DNA of 64,000 nt. It comes from Neorhizobium galegae (lineage in GTDB: Bacteria > Pseudomonadota > Alphaproteobacteria > Rhizobiales > Rhizobiaceae). Below the pieces are notes generated by a model. It had not been told where the DNA came from. It saw nothing but the letters and a program-made list of their open reading frames with translations, and searched no databases. A program made the position numbers and the translations under genes. Where the stretch lies: contig NZ_JAGIPG010000001.1 in the NCBI RefSeq assembly GCF_017877055.1, positions 1,798,001 to 1,862,000 on the forward strand. The letters run 5' to 3'. Below are positions 61,995 to 64,000 of the stretch, in pieces. Position 1 is the stretch's first letter; each line of letters begins with the position of its first letter.

Positions 61995-62549
61995 ATGAAC
62001 AAGGCATTTTTCGGATCCGTGGTCGGTGCAGTCCTGGCGGCGTCGACGCTGTCTTCTACGGCCTTTGCGCAGGAGCGGCTGTTCGACGAAGTGCGAATCG
62101 GCGTTTCCGGTTCCATCCAGAGCAAGAGCACGTTCGAGAAAGGCGCATTCCCGTCCGCCACCGTCTTCTTCGACCCCTTCGACCAGCGCCATGCCCAGAG
62201 CTTCATGGACCACATGCTGCGTCCGCGCGTCCATGTCGGCGCGATCGTGTCGACGGCGGGCGAAGCGAGCCAGGTCTTTGCGGGCTTCACCTGGACGGCA
62301 CCGATCACCGACAAGATCTTCGTCGATCTCGGCTTCGGCGGCGCCTTCAACAACGGCAACCTCGACAAGCCGAACGACGGTCCGAAGCTCGGCTGCCATG
62401 TGCTCTTCCATGAGTCGCTCGGCCTCGGTTACAACATCACCAACAACTGGCGCGTTCTTGCGACCGTCGAGCACTCTTCGAACGCCGATCTGTGCGATCA
62501 CAACGACGGCCTCTCCTACGCAGGCATCGCGGTCGGCTACAAGTTCTGA
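61995..62549 (+). CDS. pagL: PagL-like lipid A 3-O-deacylase (acyloxyacyl hydrolase)
   Basis: A 184-residue outer-membrane protein. A signal peptide (ending FAQ, about residue 25) is followed by amphipathic strands suitable for an eight-stranded barrel (DKIFVDLGFGGAFNNG; SYAGIAVGYKF at the C-terminus, with terminal Phe). The catalytic His and Ser are in VEHSSNADLCDHNDG, the PagL HxSN-like motif. PagL removes the 3-O-acyl chain from lipid A, altering host recognition. ATG 61995 starts the signal peptide; the frame reads on to 61908. A terminator follows. Confidence 0.8.
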   Translation: MNKAFFGSVVGAVLAASTLSSTAFAQERLFDEVRIGVSGSIQSKSTFEKGAFPSATVFFDPFDQRHAQSFMDHMLRPRVHVGAIVSTAGEASQVFAGFTWTAPITDKIFVDLGFGGAFNNGNLDKPNDGPKLGCHVLFHESLGLGYNITNNWRVLATVEHSSNADLCDHNDGLSYAGIAVGYKF

Positions 62550-62575
62550 TCCAGATAGTGTATTTTCTAACTGAG

Positions 62576-62598
62576 GCGCCGGTTTTCCGGCGCTTTTT
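62576..62598 (+). terminator. Rho-independent terminator
   Basis: GCGCCGG (62576-62582), TTTT loop, CCGGCGC (62587-62593), then TTTTT. It lies after the PagL-like gene, so purL is transcribed separately from the purC-purQ run or from read-through. Confidence 0.9.
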
Positions 62599-62670
62599 GT
62601 TTTCCGGCCGCAACGCGGTAGTGCTGCATAGCAGTATTTTCCTGTCGCGCCGCTTAACGACATAGGTTAA

Positions 62671-64000
<1,330 letters not shown>

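Overview
The window is about 64 kb of high-GC alphaproteobacterial chromosome, most likely from the Rhizobiaceae (Rhizobium/Agrobacterium group). The evidence is a CDP-choline-dependent phosphatidylcholine synthase (pcs), a suf operon in the rhizobial order sufS2-B-C-D-S1-X-A, an F1-ATPase zeta subunit (DUF1476) beside purC, a consensus EcfG general-stress promoter, and an Irr-like iron control element. Almost everything is chromosomal housekeeping. I see no insertion sequence, prophage, integron or CRISPR array.

Layout. 0-8 kb: the 3' part of a CASTOR/POLLUX-like channel, a PLP aminotransferase, a VapBC-type toxin-antitoxin pair, ilvC, a TetR regulator with a 16-bp palindrome, a DUF4087 exported protein, and a divergent AraC regulator/alcohol dehydrogenase pair. 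7.7-12.5 kb: a four-gene BMP-family (nucleoside-type) ABC importer. 12.6-16.8 kb: pcs, a UbiH-like monooxygenase, an AEC carrier, CcdA and tRNA-Lys(TTT). 16.8-17.7 kb: a gene-free stretch, then degP. 19.2-21.6 kb: a cluster of very small genes, including a 41-residue membrane protein behind a perfect EcfG promoter. 21.8-25.8 kb: a MacAB-type ABC exporter and a GntR regulator with two identical operators. 25.8-33 kb: the suf iron-sulfur assembly operon. 33-45 kb: hydrolase, diguanylate cyclase, tyrS, a giant AsmA-like protein, bcp, DUF455, M23 peptidase, RhlE helicase and NUDIX. 45.2-50.9 kb (minus strand): an apparent seven-gene operon for maturation of a molybdenum hydroxylase (flavin reductase, MoxR/CoxD ATPase, CoxE, two-part XdhC, molybdopterin-binding/MocA fusion, TfoX-like protein) with no hydroxylase structural genes in view. 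51-64 kb: a periplasmic binding protein, rpe, DUF2259, purB, a small hydrolase, a PAS-GGDEF-EAL protein, the ATPase zeta subunit beside a decayed second copy, and purC-purS-purQ-purL interrupted by a small coiled-coil gene, a lipoprotein gene and a PagL-like lipid A deacylase gene.

The points most worth a second look are the unannotated 41-residue stress-promoter gene at 19707, the zeta-subunit pseudogene at 58736-59106, the foreign-looking coiled-coil gene between purS and purQ, the iron-control operator upstream of suf, and the orphan Mo-hydroxylase maturation operon. I did not find a clearly novel multi-gene system. Both window edges cut genes: the channel at the left and purL at the right.
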